NCBI RefSeq assembly: GCF_014904735.1
Contig: NZ_JACZCR010000021.1
Span: forward strand, 47,935-111,934
Direction: 5' to 3'
Length of the DNA stretch: 64,000 bases
Source: Microbulbifer hainanensis
GTDB taxonomy: Bacteria > Pseudomonadota > Gammaproteobacteria > Pseudomonadales > Cellvibrionaceae
Below the pieces are notes generated by a model. The model made no database searches. It was not told the DNA's origin and saw nothing but the letters and a program-made list of their open reading frames with translations. The position numbers and the translations under genes are program-made. Positions within the stretch are counted from its first letter, which is position 1, and each line of letters starts with the position of its first letter. Below, piece after piece: positions 8,028 through 17,228 of this stretch.

Positions 8028-11000
8028 CACTCCTCGAACAGATTTACAGTACTTTTAGCCGCTTCACCCTCGAGGAAACGGAGCAGTCGGTCGGCCAGCG
8101 CTTTGAAAAAATTGCCCTTTTGCACGGCGAACGGCTGGCAATTACCGATAGCAACGCCTCGATCAGCTACGGCGCACTGAATCAGCTTGCCAACCGGATG
8201 GCGCGCACCATCCTCGAGGCGGTGCCCGTCACTCGCCCGGCGCGCATCGCCATTTGCATGGAAAAGGGCATCCAGCATATCGCGGCGATTCTCGCTGTTC
8301 TCAAGTGTGGCCATACCTATGTGCCGATCGATCCGGACTTCCCCTCGGCGCGCAATCGACACATTTACCGCGAGACGAAAGCGGAACTGCTGTTGACCAA
8401 CGACGCGCATCTTAGAACGGCCGATGAACTGGCCGGCGATGATGGGCAAATCATGAATCTGGACGAATTGCCCGAACGTGTTTCCGGCGACAATCTGGAC
8501 GTCAGGGTAAGCGCGGACGCGCTCGCCTACATCATCTATACGTCCGGCTCCACCGGGCAGCCGAAGGGGGTGATCCAGAATCACCGCAACCTGTTGCACG
8601 GCTGCATGCGGCGCACCAACCTGCAGAAGGTATCGCCCCGCGATCGCATGACCTTGTTTTATTCCTGCAGCGTTATAGCGTCCGTCTACTGCATCTTCGG
8701 TGCGCTGCTCAACGGTGCCGCGCTTTTCCCTTACGACTTCCGCGTCCAGGGTGTGGACAATCTGGCCGACTGGCTGCGTTCCCGTGGCATCACGATTTAC
8801 CACTCGATTGCATCGGTCTTTCGCGAATTTGCGAGGGATTACAGCGGCCCCGATGACGTGTTTGATATACGCCTGGTGACTTTCGGTGGGGAGCGGGTAC
8901 TGACCAGCGACGTCGAACTCGCACGCCGTACATTCTCCCGCGATATCTCCTTCTACACCGGCCTGGGCTCTACCGAGACGGGCACCATGCGCTACTTCCC
9001 CATCGATCCGGAAACGGAACTACAGGGCGAAGTGGTGCCACTGGGGTACCCGGTAGAGGGAATGGAAGTCCTGTTGCTGGATGAAAACGGCAACGAGGTG
9101 GCGCCCGGGGAAGTCGGTGAGATCACCGTGCGCAGCCGCTACCTGGCACTGGGCTACTGGAATAACCGCGAGGCGAGCGACAAAGTATTTACCACCGATG
9201 CGGAAAATCCTGAGCTGCGCCTCTACCACACCGGCGACCTCGGCCAGATGGAGGAAGACGGTCTGCTGCACCACCGTGGGCGCAAGGACTTCCAGGTCAA
9301 AATCCGCGGATTCCGCGTCGAGGTCGGTGAAGTCGAGGCGCGACTTCTCGACCAGCCATCCGTCGCTGACGCGGTGGTGGTCGCGCGGGAAATTCACGGA
9401 GAACAACAGCTGGTTGCCTACCTCGTCGCAGTCGAGGGGGCAGAGTTGACCGTGGAATCGCTGCGTAGCGCCCTCGGCGAACACCTCAACTATTACATGA
9501 TCCCGACGGTCATGGTGCAGCTCGAATGCCTGCCAAAAACCCCGAATAACAAAGTGGATCGCAACGCGCTGCCGGATCCGGATGCCCGCAACGAACTGTC
9601 GGGCGTCGAGGCGCAGCCGGCGCAGTCCGAAACCGAATCCCGCCTGGTGGAGTTCTGCCGGCAACTGCTTGAGCGCGACACTGTCGGTATCAACCAGAAC
9701 TTCTTTGATCTGGGCGGCCACTCGCTGAGTGCCACGCGATTGCTGGCACGCATCAATGAACAGTTCGGTGTGCAGCTGGAAATGCGCAGTGTCTTTCTGG
9801 CCAGCGACCTCCACGCGCTGGCTGCAGAGATCGATGCGGCCGAAAAGGTCGACTCCCCAGTGGAGGAGGCCGGACCGGCGGCAGCGCCATTGGGCGCGCG
9901 ATTGCCAGTGTCCGCGGCGCAGCAACGCATGTGGCTGGCGGATCGCATGTATGGCAGCGGCGCCGCGTACAATATTTCCAACAGCGTCTATATCGAGGGT
10001 GAACTCAACATTCCCGCACTGGAACAGGCGCTCTCGATAATCGTCGACCGGCACGCTGTCCTGCGGACAAGATTTCCCGCCGATGATGACGGTCCCAGGC
10101 AGCAGGTATTGTCGTCGAGCCCGATCCGGCTGGATGTCACGGACCTTTCCAAACTGGAGAAAACCGAGCGCGCCAGCCGGGCACTGAAGATCTGCCGCCA
10201 GTGGCTGGCACAGCCACAGGACCTGGAGCGGGGCCCGCTGTTTCAGGCCGCACTGCTGCGCCTCGGTGAGCGTTCCGCGATCCTGTCGCTAGTGTTCAAT
10301 CACATTATCTACGACAACATCTGGTCTTCGGCGATTTTCTTCCGTGAACTGGGCATCCTGTACCGTGCGGCCTGCCGCGATGAGCCAGCGCCGCTGCCAC
10401 CGCTCGACCTGCAGTTTGGGGATTACACCTACTGGAGCCAGCAGCGCGATGACAGCGCGATGCTGGCCCCGCAATTAGATTACTGGCGGACACAGCTCGC
10501 CGATGCACCGGAGGCACTGGATTTCCCCACCGATCACCCGCGGCCGCGGCAGCCAGACTTCAGCGGCGGCCTGGTGCGCTTCAAACTGCCGCCATCGGTC
10601 TGGTCCGCCGTGCGAGAGCTCGCCCAGCGCGAATCCGTCACCACCTTCATGGTGCTGCTGGCCACCTGGCAGTTGCTGCTGCACCGCTATAGCGGGCAGA
10701 ACGATATTCTGGTCGGTACGCCGAGTGGGCGGCGCCAGCACTCCTGCACCGAAAATATGATCGGGCTGTTTATCAACACGCTGGTGATACGCACCGATTT
10801 TTCCGGCCAGCCTGATTTTTGTGAAGTCTTACAGCGGGTACGCGACGTTACCATCGATGCATTTTCCAATGATCGGGTACCGTTTGAAGAGGTCGTGCAG
10901 GCGGTCAATCCCGTGCGTAATCCAGGAGTTTCCCCGCTGTTTCAGCACTTGTTTATCCACCGGCATATTGACGGCAATCCCTGGCAGATTCCGGGCCTGA

Positions 11001-13825
11001 ATGTGAAGCGGCTGGATCTCCACGGTGGCTTTACGAAATTTGATCTTACCCTGTCGGTGCTTGAGGCCGACGGCGGCCTCTCTGGCAATATCGAATACAG
11101 CCGCGCGCGCTTCGAACGCCAGAGTGCAGAAAATCTAGCGCGCAGCTTCGTCCAGTTGCTGGCAAGCGCCGTCGCCAGGCCGGATATTCCTGTCGCTCAT
11201 CTGGCGATACTCGATGAGCAAGAGCGCGAGCGGATCGTCAGCCAGGGCAATAATACCGACCGGGCATTCCCCCGCGACGCGACGGTGGCACAACTGTTCG
11301 AGCAGCAGGTGCAACTCGCCGGTGAACGGGAAGCCTTGTCAGTGGGCGAGGATTCTCTCACCTACCACCAGCTCAATGCGCGCGCCAATACCCTGGCCCA
11401 CGCACTTATACAACGAGGTACCTTGCCGGGTGATCTCGTCGCAGTCTGCCTGGAACGCTGCGCGGACCTGGTGGCGGCGCTGCTGGCGGTGTGGAAAGTC
11501 GGTGCCGCCTTCGTACCGCTCGATCCGCACTTTCCACCGCAGCGGCTCGAGTACATGCTGGAGGATTCCGCCACAAGGGTGCTTATTACCAGCGACGCCA
11601 TTCATGCACAGCTGGATCACTTCCAAGGCGATGTCGTGCTGCCGGAACAGCTACGCAACGTGGAGGCGGGCAGGGATCCAGCAGCGTTGTTGGGTGCCGC
11701 CGGTGACCTGGCCTATGTGATTTATACCTCCGGCTCCACCGGCAATCCGAAAGGCGTCCAGATCAGCCAGCGCAGCCTGGTGAACTTCCTGACCTCCATG
11801 CAAGTGGAGCCGGGATTAACCGCCCGTGACCGGCTACTGGCAGTGACGACTGTCTGTTTTGATATCGCCCTGCTGGAACTGTTCCTGCCACTGATTTCCG
11901 GTGGCAGCCTGGTTCTGCAGGACCGGCGCAGTAGCCTCGACCCGCGCAAATTGGCGCAGACAATGAAGCAGCGCCAGGTCACTGTGATGCAGGCGACACC
12001 GGCGACCTGGCGCATGTTGCTCGACCACGGTTGGCAGGGACAGCCGGGTCTGCGTGTTCTTTGCGGCGGTGAGGCGATGGGGCGTGACCTGGCGCAACGC
12101 CTGCTGGCGCTGAACCTGGATGTCTGGAATATGTACGGCCCCACCGAGACCACCATCTGGTCCTCCGTGGGCAAAATATCCCGCGCAGAAGATGCCGGTT
12201 TCGTCGGCTCGGCGATTGCCAACACGCGCTTCTTTGTCCTCAGCGACGCAGGCGAACTGCAGCCAACCGGCGTGCCCGGCGAGCTCTGTATCGGCGGCGC
12301 CGGACTCGCGCGGGGCTACCTGAACCGGCCGGAACTGACCGAAGAAAAATTCATCGCGCACTCGCTGGATCCGGATGGCAGGCTCTACCGTACCGGTGAC
12401 CGGGTCGTGCGCCGCGCCGATGGCCGCGTTGAATTTATGGGGCGTATCGACCACCAGGTTAAGATCCGCGGATATCGGGTCGAGGTCGGGGAAATCGAGG
12501 CGGCGATAATCGGCAACGACATTCGCCGGGCGGCTGTCATCGCCCACGACGATGACAGCGGAGCCAAATACCTGGTCGCCTACCTGATCGCCGAAGAGGG
12601 AAAAGTGCTCGATACAGGGGTTCTCCGGCAGCAGCTACGCCAGACACTTCCGGACTATATGGTGCCTTCGCAGTTTGTCGAGCTGGGTGAATTCCCCCTG
12701 ACCGCCAACGGCAAGGTCGATCGCAAGGCCTTCGTACCGCCGGTCGCCGCAGAAGAGCCGGAACCCGTCGTCACCAGCGCCAACGATGAGCGCCTTCCGG
12801 AAAGGAATGCTCCCGTCGAGACAGTCGATTCGGTGCGGGAAGCGGTGCTCAAGGTATTTGCCTCGGTGCTGAAAGTGCCGGTCGCCGACACCGCGGCGAG
12901 TTTCTTCGACCTGGGCGGCCATTCACTGGCCGCGCTCAATGCCATTGCACGCCTGAACAGCCGCTTTGCGCTGGATATGCCGCCGACACTGCTGTTTGAC
13001 TTCCCCAGCGTGGAGGCCTTGGCGGAAGCTGTCCGCCAGTTCCTGGACGGCGAGCCCGCCGAACAGGTGATCGCGACGGCCGCCACGGATGTCGAAGATG
13101 ATGCCCGGGCGGCAAAAATTCTCGGTGCTGTCGAGAGCGCACAGCAACAGCCGCATATCCCGCCATTGTCCTACGGGCTACATATGCGTGAATCGGAAGT
13201 TGCGCGCCTGTTGCTAGCGCCCCTGTATCGTATTAACCGCAAGCTTCTGCGTACCTTCCTCAAGAAATTGATCCTGAAACTCGAGGGTGGCTCCACGCTC
13301 AGCGTTACCATGCGCAAGCTGTTTCGCCAATACTACGATATCGATGTAGCTGACTTTTCCAGTGTGCCCTTCGATGTGATGCGCTTGAAGGAGTCAACAA
13401 CCGTAGGGCGCTTCAGCACCATCTATCCGACGGTGCAATTCCAGACCGCAGATCACCCGCGCAATACCCTTTCCACGCACGGTATCTTTTACCACTCTCG
13501 TTTTGGTTTGAGCCGCGGCTACCAGCTGGACAGGGTCAAGGTGGAAGTCGGCAACGACGTATGGATCGCCGATGGGGCCAAGATCCTCTATCCGACGAAA
13601 AAGATTGGCGATGGGGCCGTGATCGCCGCAGGCTCAGTAGTGATTGAGGACGTACCACCCTATGCGATCGTGGCTGGTTACCCAGCCCGTGTGGTGCGCT
13701 ATCGTTTTGCCCGCAAGACCATTGACCGGTTGTTGAAGCTCAAGTGGTGGAACATGCCGGTCAATCAGCTGTACCTGTGCAAGTCGCAGTTCCTCGAGCC
13801 GCTGGAAGGCGAGAAGATTCGTTGA
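8024..13825 (+). CDS. Two-module NRPS, A-T-C-A-T fused to a hexapeptide acyltransferase
   Basis: A 1933-residue synthetase. Order: adenylation domain 1 (about 20-515; A3 motif YTSGSTGQPKG from about 172), carrier domain 1 with Ser567 in LGGHS, condensation domain (about 625-1050) whose active-site motif is NHIIYDN at 759-765 instead of HHxxxDG but keeps the catalytic second His, adenylation domain 2 (about 1090-1570; YTSGSTGNPKG from about 1233, Lys1564), carrier domain 2 with Ser1634, and a C-terminal left-handed beta-helix acyltransferase (about 1700-1933; probable catalytic His1811 in ADHP, then GNDVWIADGA). There is no initiating C domain and no thioesterase. Adenylation domain 1 lacks the amino-group-binding Asp (aligned FD reads VI), so it may load a non-alpha-amino acid. 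The domain 2 pocket reads D-I-L-Q-L-G-M-I-W-K by hand alignment to GrsA, which I recall as a glycine-type code. It sits at the edge of an exopolysaccharide locus and ends at the terminator at 13872. Confidence 0.93.
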   Translation: MTLLEQIYSTFSRFTLEETEQSVGQRFEKIALLHGERLAITDSNASISYGALNQLANRMARTILEAVPVTRPARIAICMEKGIQHIAAILAVLKCGHTYVPIDPDFPSARNRHIYRETKAELLLTNDAHLRTADELAGDDGQIMNLDELPERVSGDNLDVRVSADALAYIIYTSGSTGQPKGVIQNHRNLLHGCMRRTNLQKVSPRDRMTLFYSCSVIASVYCIFGALLNGAALFPYDFRVQGVDNLADWLRSRGITIYHSIASVFREFARDYSGPDDVFDIRLVTFGGERVLTSDVELARRTFSRDISFYTGLGSTETGTMRYFPIDPETELQGEVVPLGYPVEGMEVLLLDENGNEVAPGEVGEITVRSRYLALGYWNNREASDKVFTTDAENPELRLYHTGDLGQMEEDGLLHHRGRKDFQVKIRGFRVEVGEVEARLLDQPSVADAVVVAREIHGEQQLVAYLVAVEGAELTVESLRSALGEHLNYYMIPTVMVQLECLPKTPNNKVDRNALPDPDARNELSGVEAQPAQSETESRLVEFCRQLLERDTVGINQNFFDLGGHSLSATRLLARINEQFGVQLEMRSVFLASDLHALAAEIDAAEKVDSPVEEAGPAAAPLGARLPVSAAQQRMWLADRMYGSGAAYNISNSVYIEGELNIPALEQALSIIVDRHAVLRTRFPADDDGPRQQVLSSSPIRLDVTDLSKLEKTERASRALKICRQWLAQPQDLERGPLFQAALLRLGERSAILSLVFNHIIYDNIWSSAIFFRELGILYRAACRDEPAPLPPLDLQFGDYTYWSQQRDDSAMLAPQLDYWRTQLADAPEALDFPTDHPRPRQPDFSGGLVRFKLPPSVWSAVRELAQRESVTTFMVLLATWQLLLHRYSGQNDILVGTPSGRRQHSCTENMIGLFINTLVIRTDFSGQPDFCEVLQRVRDVTIDAFSNDRVPFEEVVQAVNPVRNPGVSPLFQHLFIHRHIDGNPWQIPGLNVKRLDLHGGFTKFDLTLSVLEADGGLSGNIEYSRARFERQSAENLARSFVQLLASAVARPDIPVAHLAILDEQERERIVSQGNNTDRAFPRDATVAQLFEQQVQLAGEREALSVGEDSLTYHQLNARANTLAHALIQRGTLPGDLVAVCLERCADLVAALLAVWKVGAAFVPLDPHFPPQRLEYMLEDSATRVLITSDAIHAQLDHFQGDVVLPEQLRNVEAGRDPAALLGAAGDLAYVIYTSGSTGNPKGVQISQRSLVNFLTSMQVEPGLTARDRLLAVTTVCFDIALLELFLPLISGGSLVLQDRRSSLDPRKLAQTMKQRQVTVMQATPATWRMLLDHGWQGQPGLRVLCGGEAMGRDLAQRLLALNLDVWNMYGPTETTIWSSVGKISRAEDAGFVGSAIANTRFFVLSDAGELQPTGVPGELCIGGAGLARGYLNRPELTEEKFIAHSLDPDGRLYRTGDRVVRRADGRVEFMGRIDHQVKIRGYRVEVGEIEAAIIGNDIRRAAVIAHDDDSGAKYLVAYLIAEEGKVLDTGVLRQQLRQTLPDYMVPSQFVELGEFPLTANGKVDRKAFVPPVAAEEPEPVVTSANDERLPERNAPVETVDSVREAVLKVFASVLKVPVADTAASFFDLGGHSLAALNAIARLNSRFALDMPPTLLFDFPSVEALAEAVRQFLDGEPAEQVIATAATDVEDDARAAKILGAVESAQQQPHIPPLSYGLHMRESEVARLLLAPLYRINRKLLRTFLKKLILKLEGGSTLSVTMRKLFRQYYDIDVADFSSVPFDVMRLKESTTVGRFSTIYPTVQFQTADHPRNTLSTHGIFYHSRFGLSRGYQLDRVKVEVGNDVWIADGAKILYPTKKIGDGAVIAAGSVVIEDVPPYAIVAGYPARVVRYRFARKTIDRLLKLKWWNMPVNQLYLCKSQFLEPLEGEKIR

Positions 13826-13871
13826 CGGTTAACGAGTGCCTCCCTGGCAGTAAATTAATATTGCGGTAAAT

Positions 13872-13900
13872 AAAAAGGCGATCCAATGGATCGCCTTTTT
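13872..13900. terminator. Bidirectional terminator between NRPS and glycosyltransferase operon
   Basis: A perfect 13-bp stem AAAAAGGCGATCC / GGATCGCCTTTTT with a 3-base loop. It has A and T tracts on both sides, so it can stop transcripts from the NRPS (plus strand) and from the five-gene minus-strand polysaccharide operon. Confidence 0.9.
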
Positions 13901-13944
13901 ATTGGTGCCATTTACCGAGCACTGTTTGCCTTGTTTATTAAATA

Positions 13945-14838
13945 TCAATGTACCTGTTGGCGACTCGAATCGTCTCGTTGCCAGCGGTAACGCTGTATGC
14001 GGGCAGCGTGCCAGTAGGCAAACACTCTGGCCATCAGGTTGATGCCGATATAAGTCAGAAATTCCGGCATTGAAGGCGGTGTTAAAAAAATTGGCTGACG
14101 GCTCGTACGAGACTTTTCTTGCGTATTGTCCTGAGTAGCTAACACGGTCGTCTTTACCACAGCGCCGTCAACCCATTGTTCGAGTTGCCTCTTGCCCAGT
14201 TTGCTGCGTACCTTGATGGCGAGCAAATCGCGCAGGCCGCGCGGTACCTGCACGCGGCTTAGCGCGTTTTCCGCAACCAGTACTGCCACATCGGAACCAA
14301 GGGTACGCACAAAGCCGTCATCGGAAATGATGGGGGGAAATTCGGTAAACTTTTGTCGCGCGGACAGATTGAGACCGTAAACTCCGGAGCCAAAACCCTG
14401 GGTCCGGAAAAAAATAGTTTTTTGCCAGGCGGAATAAAACCATTTCACCGTAATGCTGCTTTTTTCCGTTAAAGGTACTGCGCGGGGGGCAACCAGCGTC
14501 GGCGTGGAACGGCTGCGCAGTAAATTAATCAGTCGCAGTACAGCGGCCGAATCGATTTCAATATCTGCATCGACATAGAGGCGTGGGAATCCGGGCTTAA
14601 GTGCTTCCGCCCGATTGATGGCATTGGTCTTCGACGGTGTGGGGATATCGAGACAGGTTACATCTGGATGGTGACGGCGGACAAGTTCCACAGTCCTGTC
14701 GCCGCAGCCGTTACAGGCGACGATGACCTGAAAGCGGTGCCGCTCAATACCCTCGGCAAGACCGGCCAGCAGCGGCAGGATCGTTGTCTCTTCGTTGCAG
14801 GCCGGAATTATGACAGTCGGAATGTCGACTCTGGGCAT
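13945..14838 (-). CDS. Glycosyltransferase family 2
   Basis: A 297-residue GT-A fold transferase. The nucleotide-sugar strand TVIIPACNEE is near residue 8, and the metal-binding acidic motif is DADIEID at about 88-94. The C-terminus has a hydrophobic/aromatic segment (FLTYIGINLMARVFAYW) suggesting membrane association. It starts 1 bp after the stop of the upstream glycosyltransferase, so it is the last gene of the leftward polysaccharide operon (19904 to 13945). Donor and acceptor sugars cannot be told from the sequence. Expected to act on the cytoplasmic face on an undecaprenyl-linked intermediate. Confidence 0.87.
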   Translation of the reverse strand: MPRVDIPTVIIPACNEETTILPLLAGLAEGIERHRFQVIVACNGCGDRTVELVRRHHPDVTCLDIPTPSKTNAINRAEALKPGFPRLYVDADIEIDSAAVLRLINLLRSRSTPTLVAPRAVPLTEKSSITVKWFYSAWQKTIFFRTQGFGSGVYGLNLSARQKFTEFPPIISDDGFVRTLGSDVAVLVAENALSRVQVPRGLRDLLAIKVRSKLGKRQLEQWVDGAVVKTTVLATQDNTQEKSRTSRQPIFLTPPSMPEFLTYIGINLMARVFAYWHAARIQRYRWQRDDSSRQQVH

Positions 14839-14839
14839 T

Positions 14840-15817
14840 TCAGTAACTCTCGCGCAGCTGGCGCTTCAGGAACGACCACCACAGGCGACGCTGAGTGTCG
14901 TATTCCCGCTTGTGTAATGACAACAATGCAAATGCGGCAATGCGGAGGGCGCAGCCGCCGGTGATCGCCAACCGGGCCGCCATACACGCGGCCGCTGACC
15001 GATGCTTGCGGAAATACTTCAACTTGGACTGGTATAGAAAGTGCACCTTGTTGATGCTGCTGACAGTTTTACTGCCGATATGGATAACCCTCACCCGGTC
15101 GCTGACCAGCGGTCGCGCACCCAGCACGCGCGCACGTCGACACAGGTCTATCTCTTCCGAATAGAGAAAGAAGCGTTCGTCGAAGCCCTGCAACCGAGCA
15201 AACAACTGATAATCCACGAGCAGGCAGCAGCCGGATACCGCATCTACGGAAGCTTCGCCGCGCAGGTGCCGCCGGGGGTAGGCATCGGGGTTCTGTCCGC
15301 CGAATGCTTTCAGCAGCGGGTCGAGACACAGCGACCAGCACAGCACACCGGTAAGCGAGGGCTCCCGCCAGGCGCTCTTGCCATCCGGCTCACCATCGGC
15401 GCTGCAGGTCACGCCGCCCCAGATCAGTCTCTGTGGCTTGCGCTGCGCGCAGTCCATCAGATTGGCAATGCTGTCCGCAAACAACCGTACATCGGGATTG
15501 AGAAACAGAATCGGGGCCGCACCGATAATATGCCGCACGGCCAGGTTGCAACCGGCTCCGAAACCAAGGTTCCTGTTGGATGGGATCACGCGCACGTTGC
15601 TGTAGGGCAGTGCCTGTAAGCGTGCCACGGATCCATCAGTCGAGGCGTTGTCGACGATATAAACCATGGTCTCGGCAAACGGATAGTTTCCCGCTGCCAG
15701 ATCGTCGATCACTGCGCAGATATCCGCACCGCAGTTGAAACAGACAAAAACGATATTGAGTGTCGGTTGCGCCGGCTCGGGCAATGGCTCGGCAAGTTTG
15801 AGCACCGCACTACCCAT
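14840..15817 (-). CDS. Glycosyltransferase family 2, rhamnosyltransferase (WbbL)-like
   Basis: About 325 residues. Typical WbbL-like signatures are NIVFVCFN at the start, VDNASTDGS, NRNLGFGAGCN, the acidic motif FLNPDV, and FDERFFLYSEEIDLCRR with the catalytic-base region. Enzymes of this type add rhamnose or a related sugar to a lipid-linked oligosaccharide. Three close in-frame ATGs (15847, 15823, 15817) exist. I chose 15817 because a GAGG lies 9 bases upstream and the overlap with the polymerase gene is only 8 bp; 15823 is almost as good. Part of the leftward polysaccharide operon. Confidence 0.87.
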   Translation of the reverse strand: MGSAVLKLAEPLPEPAQPTLNIVFVCFNCGADICAVIDDLAAGNYPFAETMVYIVDNASTDGSVARLQALPYSNVRVIPSNRNLGFGAGCNLAVRHIIGAAPILFLNPDVRLFADSIANLMDCAQRKPQRLIWGGVTCSADGEPDGKSAWREPSLTGVLCWSLCLDPLLKAFGGQNPDAYPRRHLRGEASVDAVSGCCLLVDYQLFARLQGFDERFFLYSEEIDLCRRARVLGARPLVSDRVRVIHIGSKTVSSINKVHFLYQSKLKYFRKHRSAAACMAARLAITGGCALRIAAFALLSLHKREYDTQRRLWWSFLKRQLRESY

Positions 15818-17174
15818 GAGCATGTACCTCGTTACTGGGCCGCGCACCGCGAAGCGCCGGTGAACGTGCAGGCGCTCGCCTGTACGCAGCCAGGGATGTC
15901 ACACCGACGACTCCGCCGGCAAACAGATAGAAGAGGTTCACCATCTGGCCGAAATAGGCGACGGCGAGAAAGCTGACACAATGGGTGAACAGGGCAACAC
16001 CGGAGCCCCACAGCAACCACTGCTCCGCGCGGTTTCCACCGCGCCGCAGCGCGCTGCCGAGGCGCAGGAAAATACTGCCGAGAAAGCCCACAAACAGTAG
16101 CATTTGCAGCAAGCCGCCGTTGACGCCCTCATAAATATACTGGTTGGTAATGTCCTGCAGCCCCCAGCCCCAGTATGCGGTTGAGGTGGTGCCTATCTGC
16201 CACCACTCATCGAAATGGTTGATCGCCTGTTGGATGAGGTTGTAGCGGTGCCAGCCGGTCGAGCCGTTGGACAGGTCGATACGCGAGATCAGGTGCCACA
16301 CCGGGCTTTGCATGGACAAATGCAGGCCAATCAGGCACAGCAGGGCGCCGCCACAGATCCAGCGCATATGGCGGCGCAGCACGAACAGCGACATTCCGAA
16401 CATGCCACAGAGAACCGCCATTACCGGTGTGCTCGATGCGGTGTTGATTACGAGCAGGCCCATACAAAGAATGGCGATGGTCAGGAATGTGCGCGACCCG
16501 ACTTTCGCCATCCACAGGGCACCGAGACAGGGCAGCAGGCTGGCCCAGAAAACACCGGCCATGATCGGGTGAGCGAAGGGGCCCTGCACGCGCAACCGGC
16601 CGTTGCGCACGATGATTTCTTCCGGTACGCCGCCGAAGACAGAAAAGAAGTTGTAGCCGGTAATCCTCTCCAACAGGAACAGCACCAACATCGGCAACGA
16701 AATAATACCGAGCCACACCAGCAGGCGGCGCAGGTCCTCCAGCGAGCGGATATACAATCGTCCAATCAGGTAAGCACCGACGGAATCGACGGCACCGCCG
16801 GCACTGGTCACGACGCCGTGCCAGCTATTGGTCAGCAGGCCGTAGGCGATAAGCCCCCAACACATCCACAGGATCAGCAGCACATCCGGCATGCCGAGGC
16901 GCAGGCCACGAAAATGCCCGCGCAGTGCCGCAGCGCTCAAGGTGGCGAGAATGATGATGCGGATAAACGTGAAGTCCAGTGAAAATACCGCGATACGCTG
17001 GGCGCCGGGCAGCGCTACAGCGATTAACAGGAGTGGCAGTATCGCGTAGCGCCGAGGCAGCAGTAGCACCGCCAGCAGGGCCAGGAGTAGGGCGACCAAT
17101 CCCGGCGGCTGCATCAGTGTGTGATCGGCCCAGAGGACCCCACCGAAATTTTCGGGCATTTGGCGTTCGTTCAT
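15810..17174 (-). CDS. Wzy/O-antigen-ligase family polysaccharide polymerase
   Basis: A 454-residue polytopic membrane protein with 10-12 predicted hydrophobic helices and a larger periplasmic loop in its second half (about residues 270-340) containing HLISRIDLSNGSTGWHRYN. The R..DLSNGSTGWHR pattern resembles the R..S..GR motif region of the O-antigen ligase/polymerase (Wzy_C, WaaL) family. In this locus with a Wzx flippase and Wzc/Wza export, polymerisation of repeat units in the periplasm is the most likely role; ligase activity cannot be excluded because the families share the fold. Its 3' end overlaps the downstream glycosyltransferase. Confidence 0.85.
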   Translation of the reverse strand: MNERQMPENFGGVLWADHTLMQPPGLVALLLALLAVLLLPRRYAILPLLLIAVALPGAQRIAVFSLDFTFIRIIILATLSAAALRGHFRGLRLGMPDVLLILWMCWGLIAYGLLTNSWHGVVTSAGGAVDSVGAYLIGRLYIRSLEDLRRLLVWLGIISLPMLVLFLLERITGYNFFSVFGGVPEEIIVRNGRLRVQGPFAHPIMAGVFWASLLPCLGALWMAKVGSRTFLTIAILCMGLLVINTASSTPVMAVLCGMFGMSLFVLRRHMRWICGGALLCLIGLHLSMQSPVWHLISRIDLSNGSTGWHRYNLIQQAINHFDEWWQIGTTSTAYWGWGLQDITNQYIYEGVNGGLLQMLLFVGFLGSIFLRLGSALRRGGNRAEQWLLWGSGVALFTHCVSFLAVAYFGQMVNLFYLFAGGVVGVTSLAAYRRAPARSPALRGARPSNEVHAHG

Positions 17175-17228
17175 CGTGATACCTCGTTTTGCCGACTGGC
17201 AAAGAAAATCCTCTCAGCACTGATTTGC

